DNA of 64,000 nt from Eimeria necatrix (lineage: Eukaryota > Apicomplexa > Conoidasida > Eucoccidiorida > Eimeriidae): assembly GCF_000499385.1 (NCBI RefSeq), contig NW_013652089.1, positions 17,275 to 81,274 on the forward strand. Reading direction: 5' to 3'. The notes under the pieces are model-generated. The model was not told the DNA's origin. It saw nothing but the letters and a program-made list of their open reading frames with translations, and made no database searches. Below are positions 11,746 through 23,280 of the stretch, piece by piece; within the stretch, counting starts at the first letter, position 1; every line of letters begins with the position of its first letter. The translations under genes and the position numbers were made by a program.

Positions 11746-11817
11746 AGCACCGTAGCTCAGTGGGAGAGTGGGGGGCTCATAACCCCCAGGTCCATGGATC
11801 GAAACCATGCGGTGCTA
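11746..11817 (+). tRNA. Initiator tRNA-Met (CAT)
   Basis: A complete 72-nt cloverleaf is visible. The acceptor stem AGCACCG (11746-11752) pairs fully with CGGTGCT (11810-11816), with discriminator A at 11817. The D stem is GCTC/GAGT, the anticodon stem GGGGG/CCCCC with loop CTCATAA (anticodon CAT at 11778-11780), and the T stem CATGG/CCATG with loop ATCGAAA. Three features mark a eukaryotic initiator rather than elongator Met tRNA: the A1:U72 first pair, three consecutive G:C pairs in the anticodon stem, and A at both ends of the T loop instead of the usual TTC. There is no intron and no encoded CCA. The pair G55-T69 in the D stem is a wobble. Confidence 0.95.
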
Positions 11818-11825
11818 GGAAGTGG

Positions 11826-11833
11826 TTTCTTTT
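11826..11833 (+). terminator. RNA polymerase III termination T-run
   Basis: TTTCTTTT lies 8 nt downstream of the tRNA discriminator base. Runs of four or more T are the normal pol III terminator, and no other T4 run is closer. Confidence 0.7.
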
Positions 11834-14800
11834 GCTGAGTGCTTTTCTTCTTCTGTATGTTTTGCTCCGTTGCAATACTTGGCAATCCCCGCAGCTCATA
11901 AGGGTGTGAAACGTTTATCTGGCCACTTGCAAACAAGACCCTGTTCTACTGCACGATCATTGACCTCCGTTCCAGCGAGTGTGCCTAGGAAAGCGCCATT
12001 TCTCTGAGAAAGCCGCGTCAAGAGAGCTTAGAGGCGCCATTCTTCTCAGAAAGCTGCACGAAAAGGGCGTACCAGCCCAGTTCGAGATCAATCTATGATG
12101 GGGATTTCTGGCTAGAATTAAGTGCTCTTGCTGAGGGTTCCTCACAAGCTTTAAAAAGAAGCCCCTCTACAGCTGAAGCGCTGCGAATCTGTAAAACAGT
12201 GACAAGCGGTCAATTAGCTAGGTAGCGCATCTTCATAGGTGAGGCAAGCCGAGTCTCAGGGACGGTGAGCAAGGGGTAGGCATCGAAAGTGGTGTCTTTG
12301 GTGAAACCCAGAAGCTCCAACGATCTCCACAGGCTACAAAAGATCGGTGGCCAAAAAACTGCACTGCCTGCCGCAAAAAGGGCTTCAATTTCCAGCGTGG
12401 TGGTGTGAGTGCATGGTAGTTAGGTTAGATATGCGCAGCGGGACCCCAAGAAGGACTCATAAGAATACAAGTACAATAATGTGGGTGTTGCATTCTGGAC
12501 GCTCTCAGCTGGTATTGACATCCTGAAACAAGGCGAACCCGTCAAGTTTCCCAGCGCTGTAAGCCTTGCCTGAGATCTCGGCCTTTCTAAACCGGCCACA
12601 ACTCTTGGGCTGCTAAAGCTCGCTACAAGCATTTCTCCACGTGCACTTTGAAACTTTACCGCGATTCGTCTTTCGCGAGCTCAGAGGGGGGGTAGCTATT
12701 TACTGAAAACAGCACGCAGTATGACACTTGCAATCATTAAAAGAGCCTGCAGCGTTCTGTCGTGTAAGAAGGGGCAACTTGTCGAAGCACTGCACTCTTT
12801 GGCAAGTCAAAACACTATTGCCGCGAGTGGGGCATCTTGGGGCACCACGCACGAGACGCCTCGACAAGCAGCAAAAGAAGTGCTAGCTGGGGTACGACTG
12901 AATAAATTAGCCAAGACGAATTAAAAAATGCCGCAGCGTCCCAACCTAATTTCAAAAATGTTGCTGAAGACGACAAAGTCATTTAGATACACAGTTCAAA
13001 AAATTCACTGAAAGCCATTGGGGCGGCTTGTTGCTCTGCCGGCTCCTCCAGCACGACGTGCATACAGGTCCATACAGCCTATTTAGTTAACTGCATCACG
13101 CTTCCTCTTCGGGCTTATCACCAGTGATGCGACCGAGGCCAACTAGGGAATGCTGCGGATTACGCTTTCCGGCCTGAATCCATCAACAACAGCGTTAGCT
13201 ATTTTGCGCCGCTTTTTGCGGAGGTCACTGACGAAGGCTTATGTGCAACTCATCGGCCCTTCGCTACTGATTATATCTTGAGTAAGGATCATTCGTATAA
13301 TCTGTGCCAGGGAACATGCTTTCCCTATTAAAGGTCTAAAACACACGGTACACGGCGAGGCCCCTTGTTATGTGCCTCTGCATGCTTGTACAGGGCTCAT
13401 GTGGCTTTGTTTGAGCACAAAAACATTGTTGCGCGCTTCGAGTTTAGTTGTCTGTGTATGGAGTCGTGCTGCACACGGCCACTGGCCATACAGAGAAATC
13501 GCTTAGCTCGGTAGAAGAAGCTGCATCCAGAGGGTGCCTTCCGCAGGCCTAATGCAAAAGACCTCGTCTTCTGATGCTCAGGTGACGCTTGGCCAGCTGA
13601 TACCGGTCCACGACGGGAAGGGCGCGCAGAGGTCGGCAGATCAATCCTGCTTGCGTGCGAAGTGGCAACTTTCTAAGCCTCTTCGTCGACCTATATCTCG
13701 TTGTCAAAGAAAAAAAATCGCGGCAGATAGCAGTGCGAGTGTGAAGCCCCTCGTTAAAAGTTGGTATTTTTTGTATTGTAACTTGCGCTAATCTCAATAG
13801 TTTAGCTCCAAAGACATGCAACAAATGACGCTCTGTGGTAGCATCTAATGGAATTTTTTGCATGAGGTTGGCGACGATCTGATGCATCGTGTGGCTTGAT
13901 TAACACGATTACTGCCTTATCAAAGTGGGCACCCAGGTAAGTTTTCCAGTTTGGAGGTTTATGATTTAAGGGCCGAGTAGGCACACAGGGTGCTTGGTGG
14001 AAAGCAGTTGTACCTCACTACTGTGATTTACTAAAATTAAGCAAAGCTGAGCAATGCTCTTCACGAGCATGTGATTTCAAGACCGTGTTTGGTGTGGCAA
14101 AAGCTGCTTGGAGATAAGGCATAAGCGCTCTGCCAGTGGAGTTTGCCGTAGCGGAGGGGAAACTTTATCACCTTCATTAGTGCACAGCACCTTTCATCTT
14201 CTCTGGAAAGTCCTTTGCGAGCCTTACTTACGTCCGTTTTGTCTTTGTCAGTTCACCCACGCGCATAAGCAGCTACCTTCTGTTGACTTAGTTATCCTGC
14301 AAAATTATGTAACCTCTTGTCTACACTACTTTTTTCACTAAAAAATCGTGGGAAAACAGCCAAACTCGAGGTCCTTGTCGCTTGGCCTCGCAAGTGTTCT
14401 TGTTGGTGTTGGCTGCTTGCTCTGCTCGGAAAATGCCTGAGATACTGCCACAATTCTCAACTGGAGACTCTCAGCATGGTTCCTTATGGGCGCATTTAGA
14501 AGGTTTTCTCGCATGACAAAATGAACTCAACTGGCGCTGCTCCTTCAAGAGCAGTGGGAGGGCTACTAGCAGCCTTGTTGCTTGCAGGCCTTTGCCAATT
14601 GCGCCTCTCTGTGCTACATTGCCCACAAGACCTCACGATTCGAATCGTCTTCGAGCGTATATTTCGCGCGCTCCGTTTCAACTTGCAGGAGGAGAAACGA
14701 TGCTCGGGTCACGCTGAGCTTTCTGCTTTCTCTTATATCTGCAATCCTTCTGATTTCTGCCCTTGCCTGCACTCTTATTATTGGAGGTTCAGCGCAGCCA

Positions 14801-16824
14801 CTGTCTGAGCTTTCGCCATCTCTTCCTCCTGGGCTGGTGAAGCCAGGAACTCAAAGTGCCGACATGTCCGTGGTTGCCGCTAGCACACGATGCGGCGTAA
14901 ACACGTACCTTCATCTCCTTTCTCCAACATCTGCACTATAGAATGTAACTACGGCGAACGCGAATTCTTCGAGAGTCCTGGGAAAGCATGGAAGGCTGCT
15001 CTGCGGCAGCTTTTGTTCCGGAAAGCCATAAGCTTGGCGGGACTCATTACAGACTCTTCTGGGCATTCAACCGTCTTCCACTCTTCATTCTGTTGAGCCA
15101 GCGCTCTGTTGTGCATTTTACATCTGCAGTTCGGAGAACCGAGGTGTTCTATTTTCTCTCACTTGTAAAAGAACTCGGGCAGCAAAGCTGCAAGTAAGGT
15201 GACAACTTTGCTAGTGAATACTACTTTGTACCCAGCAGATCAGAATGACGCCATCGGATCACTTAATGTTACCTAAACGAGCGCAGTATACAGGAACAAG
15301 ATGTTCTTTAGGAAGCGAGGTCACATGCGGTCGACGTGGCGCCTCCACATGATTTCTTCAAAGAAGCGTCTCTAGTTGGTAGCGAAACGCGCAGGATGAA
15401 ACTACATGTTACTGCAAGTAAATTTATCACTCGAGGATTCCGGGTGGTTCTTGGAGGCATGGTGAGCCCTTCACTCACTTCTCTTATGCCACACTACCCA
15501 AGCAACCAAAGGCCTACTGCTCTCCATCAAGTGGTTATGTTGCTTAGTCCCCTCCATATGCCAGGGAGCATGTTACTCGTGCCTCGAATACGACGCATTA
15601 CTCACAGTCAGTCCTCTTTGCGGCATTTTTGACTTTAGTCTCATGCCTGCAATTGCGTGCACGCCTGACTCTGCTTCTTATTTAGTTGTACTGTCACTGA
15701 TTATGAAAGTAGAAACACCTCTGTGTGGCAGTCTTCCTCTCTTCCTAAAACGGTACTTCTGAAAGCCGTCACCCTGGTGTCAACCGTCAAAGAAGCACTA
15801 CTAAAACTGCGAGAAGATCCTGCACCCTTCGCGAATGTTCCAACATCCACTGCCACGAGACTGGAGGCAGTATTGTGTCTGAACAGATGAAGATATAAAT
15901 ATCTCCATGGGACGTACTTCCACACGGAGAATGCCCCGCAATCGGCCAGTAGCAGCATGAGTAGGCCAGCCCTCTCCCTTAGTAATGAACCTTTCAATGA
16001 TACTTAAAACAGTGACTGTGCTCAGTTGTGTTTCATTTTCAGTAAGGAAAGGAGCAGCAACACACAAGTGTGGCAGGGGACCTCAAAACGAACTCTTTCT
16101 ACTAATAGAGTGAGGGCTAAGGCTACTAAGGTTCAGCTACAAGCTGACAGTTGACGGTACGGCCATATCATGTAAATTTCCAAGCTTACGACTTCCAATT
16201 TAATGCTCACATTTAGGGTCAAGGGCTTTGGGCTTGGTTTACAGTTTTTAGCGGTTGGGGTGAGCACGCTGCTACTCCGTGGGCATCAATGTGCTTTTGA
16301 CAGCTAGGGCATTTTTAATGAGTTAATCAGATTCAGTATGTACACTTCACAAGAGCGGATAAACAGGGAAAATTAAAGCACGATCCTAAGCTTAAACTGT
16401 GCGTGGAGTCCCCCCAAGGTGCCTGCTCCGGCATGGGAGAGCCCCTGGCCGACCGCCTTGAACCCACAGCAGCCTGCAAGCTCCTTGTCTCTTTAGGTGT
16501 TTCTTTGGGTTGACTTCACTTTATTTTCAGACCACGAAAGGGCTATTGGGAAGCCTACCAGACTTCACTACTACTCGTCCTGCTGCAGTGTTGTCGGCCG
16601 TCGCCGGCCCAGAGGGCACACGCCGTGCCTCTGTAGCCTGCGTCGTGCCCTTCTCCTAACATCCTGTGCTTCCCCAGGCATTTGGGGCTCTAGCCGAATC
16701 TGCTACTCGGCTCAGCAGCAGCAGCAGCAACAGCAGCAGGAGCAGCAGCAGGCAACACAGGGGCGTAGCAACAGCGGAGGCCACGCCGTGAAGGCAGCTT
16801 TGCCTCGTTTGCTTTGGCCATCCG
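11834..16824. other. Repeat-poor segment without a convincing gene
   Basis: About 4.5 kb (to roughly 16.4 kb) has balanced composition, no CAG/CTG tracts and no telomere-like repeats, unlike nearly all the rest of the window. The longest open frames are about 60-120 codons, on both strands, with no recognised domain. The best coding hints are a signal-peptide-like frame starting at 14521 and a membrane-helix-like stretch at about 14700-14790 in another frame, but no exon chain could be supported. A near-duplicate of about 24 bp containing GCGCCATT...CTCAGAAAGC sits at 11995-12050. The last 400 bp are probably the 5' region of the next gene, with a short CAG run at 16712-16750. Confidence 0.55.
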
Positions 16825-19800
16825 ATGAAGCCTGTGAGCCCACCGAGGCCGCTGGGTCTGGCCGGTCCTATAGGCACCCCCATGGGGGTTCCTAACAGCG
16901 CCTCAGAAGACGTCCGTGGATCCCCTATGGGTAGCGGCGTCCATACCGAGTCAGCTGTGCAGGAAGAGGCCTATGGAGAAGCGCCAACACAGACTCTATG
17001 CCCACACTGCAGCAAAGCAATAACTACGAAAGTCCGATACAAAAGGTCATGCTTGGGGGTGGGGTCCTGCCTCGCCTCTTTTTTGTTTCTAGGGTGGGTC
17101 GGCATTTGCCTGGGACCGTTTCTCTGGGTCGCGCTGCGGGTGAGTGTTTTGGACACGGAAGTCCTCGTATAACTGAATAAAGACAAAAAGAGTAGGACAC
17201 AACGGGATACTCGACGGCAGCGAGCGACTCACAGGTAGATCCAGACAGGTAGAAGCAGATTGTTGGGGACGGAACGAAGTAGGAAAGCAAAGAAACACAA
17301 GAGCACAGACGAATACTGGCCAGTATTGGGCAAAGGATGCCCGTACTTCTGGGCGCCTGTAGAGCACCTCGCACCAACATGCTGCAGCCACGCAGCCTGC
17401 GTTGAAAGCGGCTAGTGCTGCTGCTGTGTGCAGGTACAGCAGCCAGAGTCAGTCTGGTGCTGCTGGCCGTGTTTGGTGCTGTAGGTGTGTGTGCATGGTG
17501 CATGGCTTAGGAACGCACATACTGCTGGGTGTTTGTTTGTGGAGTGCATGAGTTTTTAGTTATGTACTCTGTACTATGAGATACATGTACTGTAGGGCAC
17601 ATGCGCTGTGGGTATGTTCTGCAGGATGCAGTGCACGAATGCCCTCAGTGTCAGAATTTGATTTGTCGGCGGTCTCGCGTCTCCTGTCCAATCAAGGGCA
17701 GGGACCGTGTATTGACTATGCGTTGTGGCAGCTGCGCTGTCGTTTTGACTCGTCGTTATTTGTTTTGTTTTCTGGGGCTGGCTTTCGTCTTCGTGCTTTG
17801 CCAGCTCTTCAGGGGAGGCCTCTTCGACAGTGCACTGCAGCAGCTCGCCAAGGGTACTGCTGCCTGCCCTATAAGCTTGCACGAGTTTCTGTGTCAACTA
17901 TTTGGTTCCCGTTCTTCTCTTTCTTTCTCGTTTGCGCGTGTTTTAGTCTTTGCCTGTTTTTGGCTATTCCGTCCACTTTTGCTCAATTTGTTTTCTGCAA
18001 TGCTGCTGTTGGGCAGCTGAATCTTTGTACTTCAACTTCTTACTGTTGCTTAGCTCATCACTTTGTGTGTGTGTGTGTGTCTGTGTCTTATTGTGGATGC
18101 AGTTTACGTTGTTTCTGTGCGCAGCGATCCTTGGCTGTGTGTTTACGTGCAGAGAAACCCGTCTCTAAGTTCTCCTTTGCTAGTGTTCCTGTTTTTGTTT
18201 CTAATTGGAGCTTGCTTGCTTCTGTTCCTGTTCCAGCTTGGAGTTTGTTTGTCTTCTCTAAGACCGCAGCGTTTCCCTTTGTCCGTGCGTCTGTCAAGTT
18301 GGCTGCTTGTCGCTACCCCCACGCCGCCTCTTTCTAGCTGCGGCTATCTTTGGTGCAGGCGAGCCCACGAGTCTTACTTGGGTGGATTTCGTCGCCAAGT
18401 GCGGCCAGCGCTCGCAGCTGGGCAACCCACTGCATGCGGGGGCGAATTTCAAGGAGGATTTTTTTCTTCGCACGGTGCGGTGGGAGGGGTTGGTGAAGCA
18501 AGTGCGCGAGGGCTTGTTTTCGGGCTCCCCGTCTTTTCTGTTTCTCGCCATGAACCCTACACTGTCGACGTCTGTCGGCCGCAAGGGGGATGCGCCCTCC
18601 ACAGACGCCTCAGGTGACTCAGACTCCAATGACGTGAAGCAGCAGCAGAAGGAACAGCCGCACGGCATCTTCTCCGAGTTAGAGCTTCTAGAGAGAGAAG
18701 AGGAAGGTATGAAGGGAGATGGAGCGGACTTAGGACTCGCCTTCGACTCCAAGCTAGCGACCGACGTCGCCAAACTCAGCCCAGGAGACAAAGTAGCATT
18801 TGAAGCCACGCTTCATGATCTTGGAAGAAGGTGAGGATTTGAATGCATCCGTCAATTTTACATGGTGGCATTGATCAAAGAGACACAAACACAGGGGGAA
18901 AAGCACACCTATCGCCACACTCCGCAGCCATCGTCTCAATTTGTCTGCCCTCGCTTTTCTCGTAGGAAGCGTATCTGTGCCTTTGTGTGTCACTGCGCCA
19001 CTTCATCTTGGCCCAACAGACGGTGCTGCAGGCCCAGTTCATCTACTGCTTGCTGATGCTGTTGTTGCACTTTGTTGCTGCCGCGCATCATTGCTGCTGC
19101 ATTGCTTTGCTGCTGTAACTATTTCTCTGCTGCTGCTCATTCAGAGGCAAGCCGACCTTGGGTCGTCTATGGAGCGTAGAAGTGGTGGAACCGTGGGCCT
19201 CTCGTGAGCTGCGGCTGAAGAAGGCAGCAGCGGCAGCAGCCGCAGCAGCAGAGACTTTGTCAGAGTCGCTTTTTCCGGACTTGTTGCTTGGTGGCATGGG
19301 GGGCGGCATGCTGATGGGTTTCGGAGGCCCCTTTGGAGGCCTACGGCTGCCGTCGCCAGTGCTCGGGCGTGGGGTTGTTGTTATTCGCTCAACTACTCTA
19401 GGGCGAGACGGAAACGTGCTAGAGGATGAGATGTGGAAATCGGGAGACGATCCATCAAACGGTTTGCTGGAGCAGCAGCAGCAGCAGCAGCAAGAGGGCC
19501 AAGCGCACACGGGCAACGGCTCGGGGGACCCAGGGGTCATGTCGCTGTTGCACGAGCTCATAGGGCAACTGCAGCAGCCTCACGAGGGGAAGCAGCATGG
19601 GCAAGGACTATCAGCAGGAGAAGGCGCCGCCAACGGCGGCCTGTCTCGAGGAATGAATGTTTTCGATTCTGAGGAGACAGAAGATGAGGACGATGAGAAC
19701 AGCTACGGCGATGCATTCAACTTGGTGGGGTCGGACTCCACGGAGGATGCGGACGATTCAGATGATGAAAGCAATGAAGAACTTACCTACAAACTTCCTC

Positions 19801-20540
19801 CAAGAAAAGAGCCCTCAGGCGCCCAGGAAGATGGTACAGATAAGATATCTGGGGAGGCCACCGAGTACGACGTGCAGCAGCAGCAGCCCGCCAAAGAACA
19901 GCAGCGGCAGCAGCCCGTCGAACAGCAGCAGCAGCAGCCGAAGAAGCTGCCACAGAACGAGCAGCAACAGAATTCAACGCAAAAGCCACGAGTGGAACAG
20001 AAAAAAGGGTCGACGAAGGCAGCCCAACCCAGGCAGCCCACTACGCAGCAGCAACAGCATAAGCGACAGCAGCAAAAGCAGGAAGAGCCTCATCAGCAGG
20101 AGCAGCAGATGCCGGTGCCACCTGGGCAGCAGGAACAGACCCAAAAGCAAACGCAGCCTCCGCCGCCGCCCGCACAGCAGCAACAACAGCAGGCGTCTCC
20201 CACACCAGAGCAGTTGCCGCCTAACCAGCAGCAGCAGCAAGTGCCTTTCTATCCGCCTCCACAGCAGCAAGCCCTTAACTACATGCAGACGGAGATACCG
20301 TCTGGCCAGCAGCAACAAGTACCTCCATATGAACCACAGCAGCAGCAGCAGCCCCCGCAGCAGCAGCAGCCCCCGCAGCAGCAGCATCCCCAGCAGCAGC
20401 AGCAGCCCCAGCAGCAGCAGGAGATTCCTCCTCACTACCCGGCACAAAATCAGGAAGTTCCCAGTTACACACAGGAGCATCCGCCACCGCAGCAGCAGGT
20501 GCCTCCCCCCGTGCAACAGGAGGTGCAGCAGCAGCAGTAA
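16825..20540 (+). CDS. LITAF-like zinc domain + wolframin-like OB domain protein, Gln-rich tail
   Basis: Model: 16825-17139, 17625-17853, 18359-18830, 19145-20540, about 803 residues; every junction keeps frame (donors GTGAGT, GTACTG, GTGAGG; acceptors CAG). Residues 59-62 are CPHC. A hydrophobic stretch (about 80-103) follows, then HECPQC at 109-114, the CxxC...hydrophobic...HxCPxC order of LITAF domains, which bind zinc and insert monotopically into late-endosome-type membranes. A second hydrophobic helix lies near 149-167. Residues ~186-360 (LTWVDFVAKCG; PGDKVAFEATLHDLG...) resemble the C-terminal OB-fold region of wolframin by motif spacing; this is my inference. Next come an acidic segment and a 300-residue Gln/Pro-rich tail. 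The second intron joins the two domains and has the weakest donor; if it is wrong, there are two genes. The first Met in frame is 16825, after a stop at 16789. Confidence 0.6.
18062..18083. repeat. Short GT microsatellite in an intron
   Basis: A run of alternating G and T of about 20 bases lies inside the second intron of the LITAF/wolframin-like gene. It is a simple-sequence repeat with no inferred function. Confidence 0.8.
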
Positions 20541-23280
20541 GTCCTGCTGCACGCCTTTCAGCCGTACGACCGGCGGGCGATTAAGCAGCAGCAGGTTGTG
20601 CTTCAGTGACTACCGGGGTTTTAGCGGACAAGCCAGTGCTAGCAATAGCAGCTGCAGCAGAACCTGGTACAACTGCCGTTGAGGCAGCAACTTCATGGGG
20701 TAGCGCGGCCTCACTGCGGCCGGGATTCCTGTTGGCCGTCGCGGCAAAGACCAGTTTCGAGGTAACAGCAGCAACAGCAGCAGAAAGCTTCAGCAAGCTG
20801 CAGAAAGCGGCAGCTATGCCGCAGCAAGCTTCCTCCCATGTGCCCCGCTTTGAGTTAGCACATGGTGCTTCTGCTGCAGTAGCACAGGCTGTCAGTCGAA
20901 CTCTCTGCCGCAGGAAGCACCACACATTCAGGCAATGCAGCACCTGCAGAGACGGTGGCAGCGCCGGGAACAGCAGCATCGCAGCAAGCAGCAATCGGTG
21001 GGAAGGAACGGATTTCATGCCTGCCCTTGCAGGACAACTGCAGCAAAGGCGCAGCCCGTAACGTAACCATTAAGATCTGCTGCTGCAGCTGCGAGTTAAT
21101 CTGCGTCTGCAGTTTCGCTGTTGGGTCTTCAGATATTCTCTTACTTGCAGCGGCAAACGGCGGCGATGCATTGCTACTGCGATGGCTTCCGTTGCTGCTG
21201 ACACTAACGGTCAGCAATGACAGTGACAGCAGCTGCAGAAGCTCAGTTGCGAACCGAGCAGCGATGAAGCTGGTGAATTGCTGTTTCTCTTTCCGTTGAT
21301 TATTGCTTCTTGCTCGCTTCTTTTGCCCGTTCTAGTTCGTTGCTGTTTATTCTATTGCTGCTGTTTCCAGCAGCAAACAAGCAGCAGCGGCTGCTGCGGC
21401 TGTAACAGCAGCCGCAGGGCGCTTGACTGCAGCTTTTGTACTGCTGTCATGCGGTGTAACGCGTGGGGCTAGTAGCACACAAAGAAAGGAAGGGCCAACG
21501 TGGTGCTCAGGCCTATCCGCCTGGGTGTTTGCATAGATACCGAGGTACTCCGTAGGCCGGCTGGTGTGGAAGGTCGTTTCAACTCATGAACTTCAGTTTT
21601 TGTTTGTTTCATTTAAAGAAGATGAAAATTTAAGGACAAGAGAGCAGCAAGGACAGGGTGGTACTTCAAGGTGGCTTAGGGAGGCGTGCGCTGCCTGTGA
21701 AGGCACTGAAGAAACAGGCGTGTACGCATGCATAAGTAAATACACACCTAGATATTCTTGCGCCTAATGTATTTATAATGACGAATACGTAGAAGCCAGA
21801 CGGGAACAAATAAACCTGGAAGTGTGTTGAGATGGATCCCTCTATACATGCGTGCATGTGAGTACAAAACCGAGGCCAACGGTAGGTGCACGTTCATGTT
21901 ACGTGTATGCATCTGTACACGGCTTGATGTACGCACACTGTTGGATGCAGGGGTGCATGCATACTTAACATATGAAACGATGCTTGTTTTGTTTGTACGA
22001 AACTACACTCCCACACAGTTCTAGGTGTGCTTCCAAATAGAAACCAAGCTAACGCACGCATATACTCTTATGTATTGATGACAAGCATATGCTCGTGCAA
22101 GTGTACGCACATGCCTGCGTTCACGCTTCGGTGCATGGAACGCGAGTGTGCACACTTGCACATGTGGACGTGCGTAGGTACCGAGCGAGAGCGTGCTGTG
22201 AATTTGTGGATGCATTCATGGTAGCATTTGAGCTTCCACGCTTGTAAACAGGCGGGTGTTTCAAGGTCGAGGGAATGCTCGTACATGTGCATCAGCTTTG
22301 ATCGGTATTCGGCTCGTCGTGTACGTGCAACAGGCCTGTTGTGAGGACTATAATCGGCGCTCGACGTAAAGCGGAGCTCACTGCTGATGCTGTGGTGGCT
22401 TGGATTTAAGCTTCATTCACTTAGATGAAAGGGAATACAGTTGTACAGGAAGTGATACGCCTCAATGGTAGCGTTCGTGAGGTATTCAGCTTCATTTTCT
22501 ATTCAGTTGACTCTAGTTTTGGCTTGTAATTGAGTATGTTTATGGGGCAGTTCGAGGAAGGGAGAAATATGCAACAGGGAACTCGCGGTCGGCGCCCAGC
22601 TGCCGAACCGCCGCCGACAGTCTCGATTGGCTTTGTAGAGGATCGCAGCCTATTGGAATACCCTACTAAATTTAAATAAAGAAAAATTATATTTTAAACC
22701 GTACTGTGCTGTTAATAAACAGCAAAGGGGGACTTGAGACACCACGTGGGCCCGTCCTTCGGAGTCCCAGGCGGCAGCACCGCCGCTGCAAGCTGGGGCC
22801 CCAGGGCCCCCGGGAAGGAAAAAAGCGTTGTTAGCGCACGTTAAATACAGTTATTTTTGTCGTTTGTCCTTCTTTTTGCTGTCGTAGTCCTACTTGTGTC
22901 TCATATACGTACGTCGGATTACAAAGGAGGCGAATACCTCGCCAGGAGCAACCGCGGCAGCTGCTTTCCCTCTTCTTCCTCTTTTTCCCTTATTTTCTGC
23001 AAATAAGAATAGATACATAACTTGTGTTCTGGTCATAACGTATTTGTTTTTCCAGCTAGCTGCTACTGCACATCCTGTCCCCGCCGCACAGACGCAACGT
23101 CGACAGTAGCTCCTACATTTTTTCAGCCGCAGCTGCTGCCGCTGCTGGCGCACTTAGTGGTGTTGCTTTTTTTGCTTCTTTGGGAACTGAAGCTGTTGCT
23201 GCTGCTGCTGCTGCTCCGTGTTGGCGCACCAGCTTAGCCCATGGGGACCCCCCTCGCGCTAGTTTTCTTCTGCAGCTGCA
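20541..23280. other. Intergenic region with low-complexity frames and AT-rich spacer
   Basis: At 20581-21430 the DNA is CAG/GCA-rich and gives overlapping Ala/Ser/Gln-rich frames on both strands (minus 20581-21018 and 20855-21217 are the longest). They compete with each other and have no domain, so I do not call a gene. From about 21700 to 22500 the sequence is AT-rich with TGCATG and TATGCATG words. From 22900 to 23280 it becomes CTG-rich leading into the seven-TM gene and may be its 5' leader. Confidence 0.5.

Noticed and set aside
13549..13887. 112-codon minus frame without amino-acid runs
   Set aside because: It has ordinary composition, but length is within chance, and no motif or exon partner was seen.
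14521..15096. Signal-peptide-like frame (14521-14808) and a membrane-helix frame (14582-14941) as a secreted surface protein
   Set aside because: The two features are in different frames, no splice chain links them, and there is no conserved cysteine pattern.
20581..21217. Minus-strand frames of 145 and 120 codons convergent to the LITAF/wolframin-like gene
   Set aside because: Two overlapping Ala/Ser-rich frames compete, with no domain and no continuation; possible but not supported.
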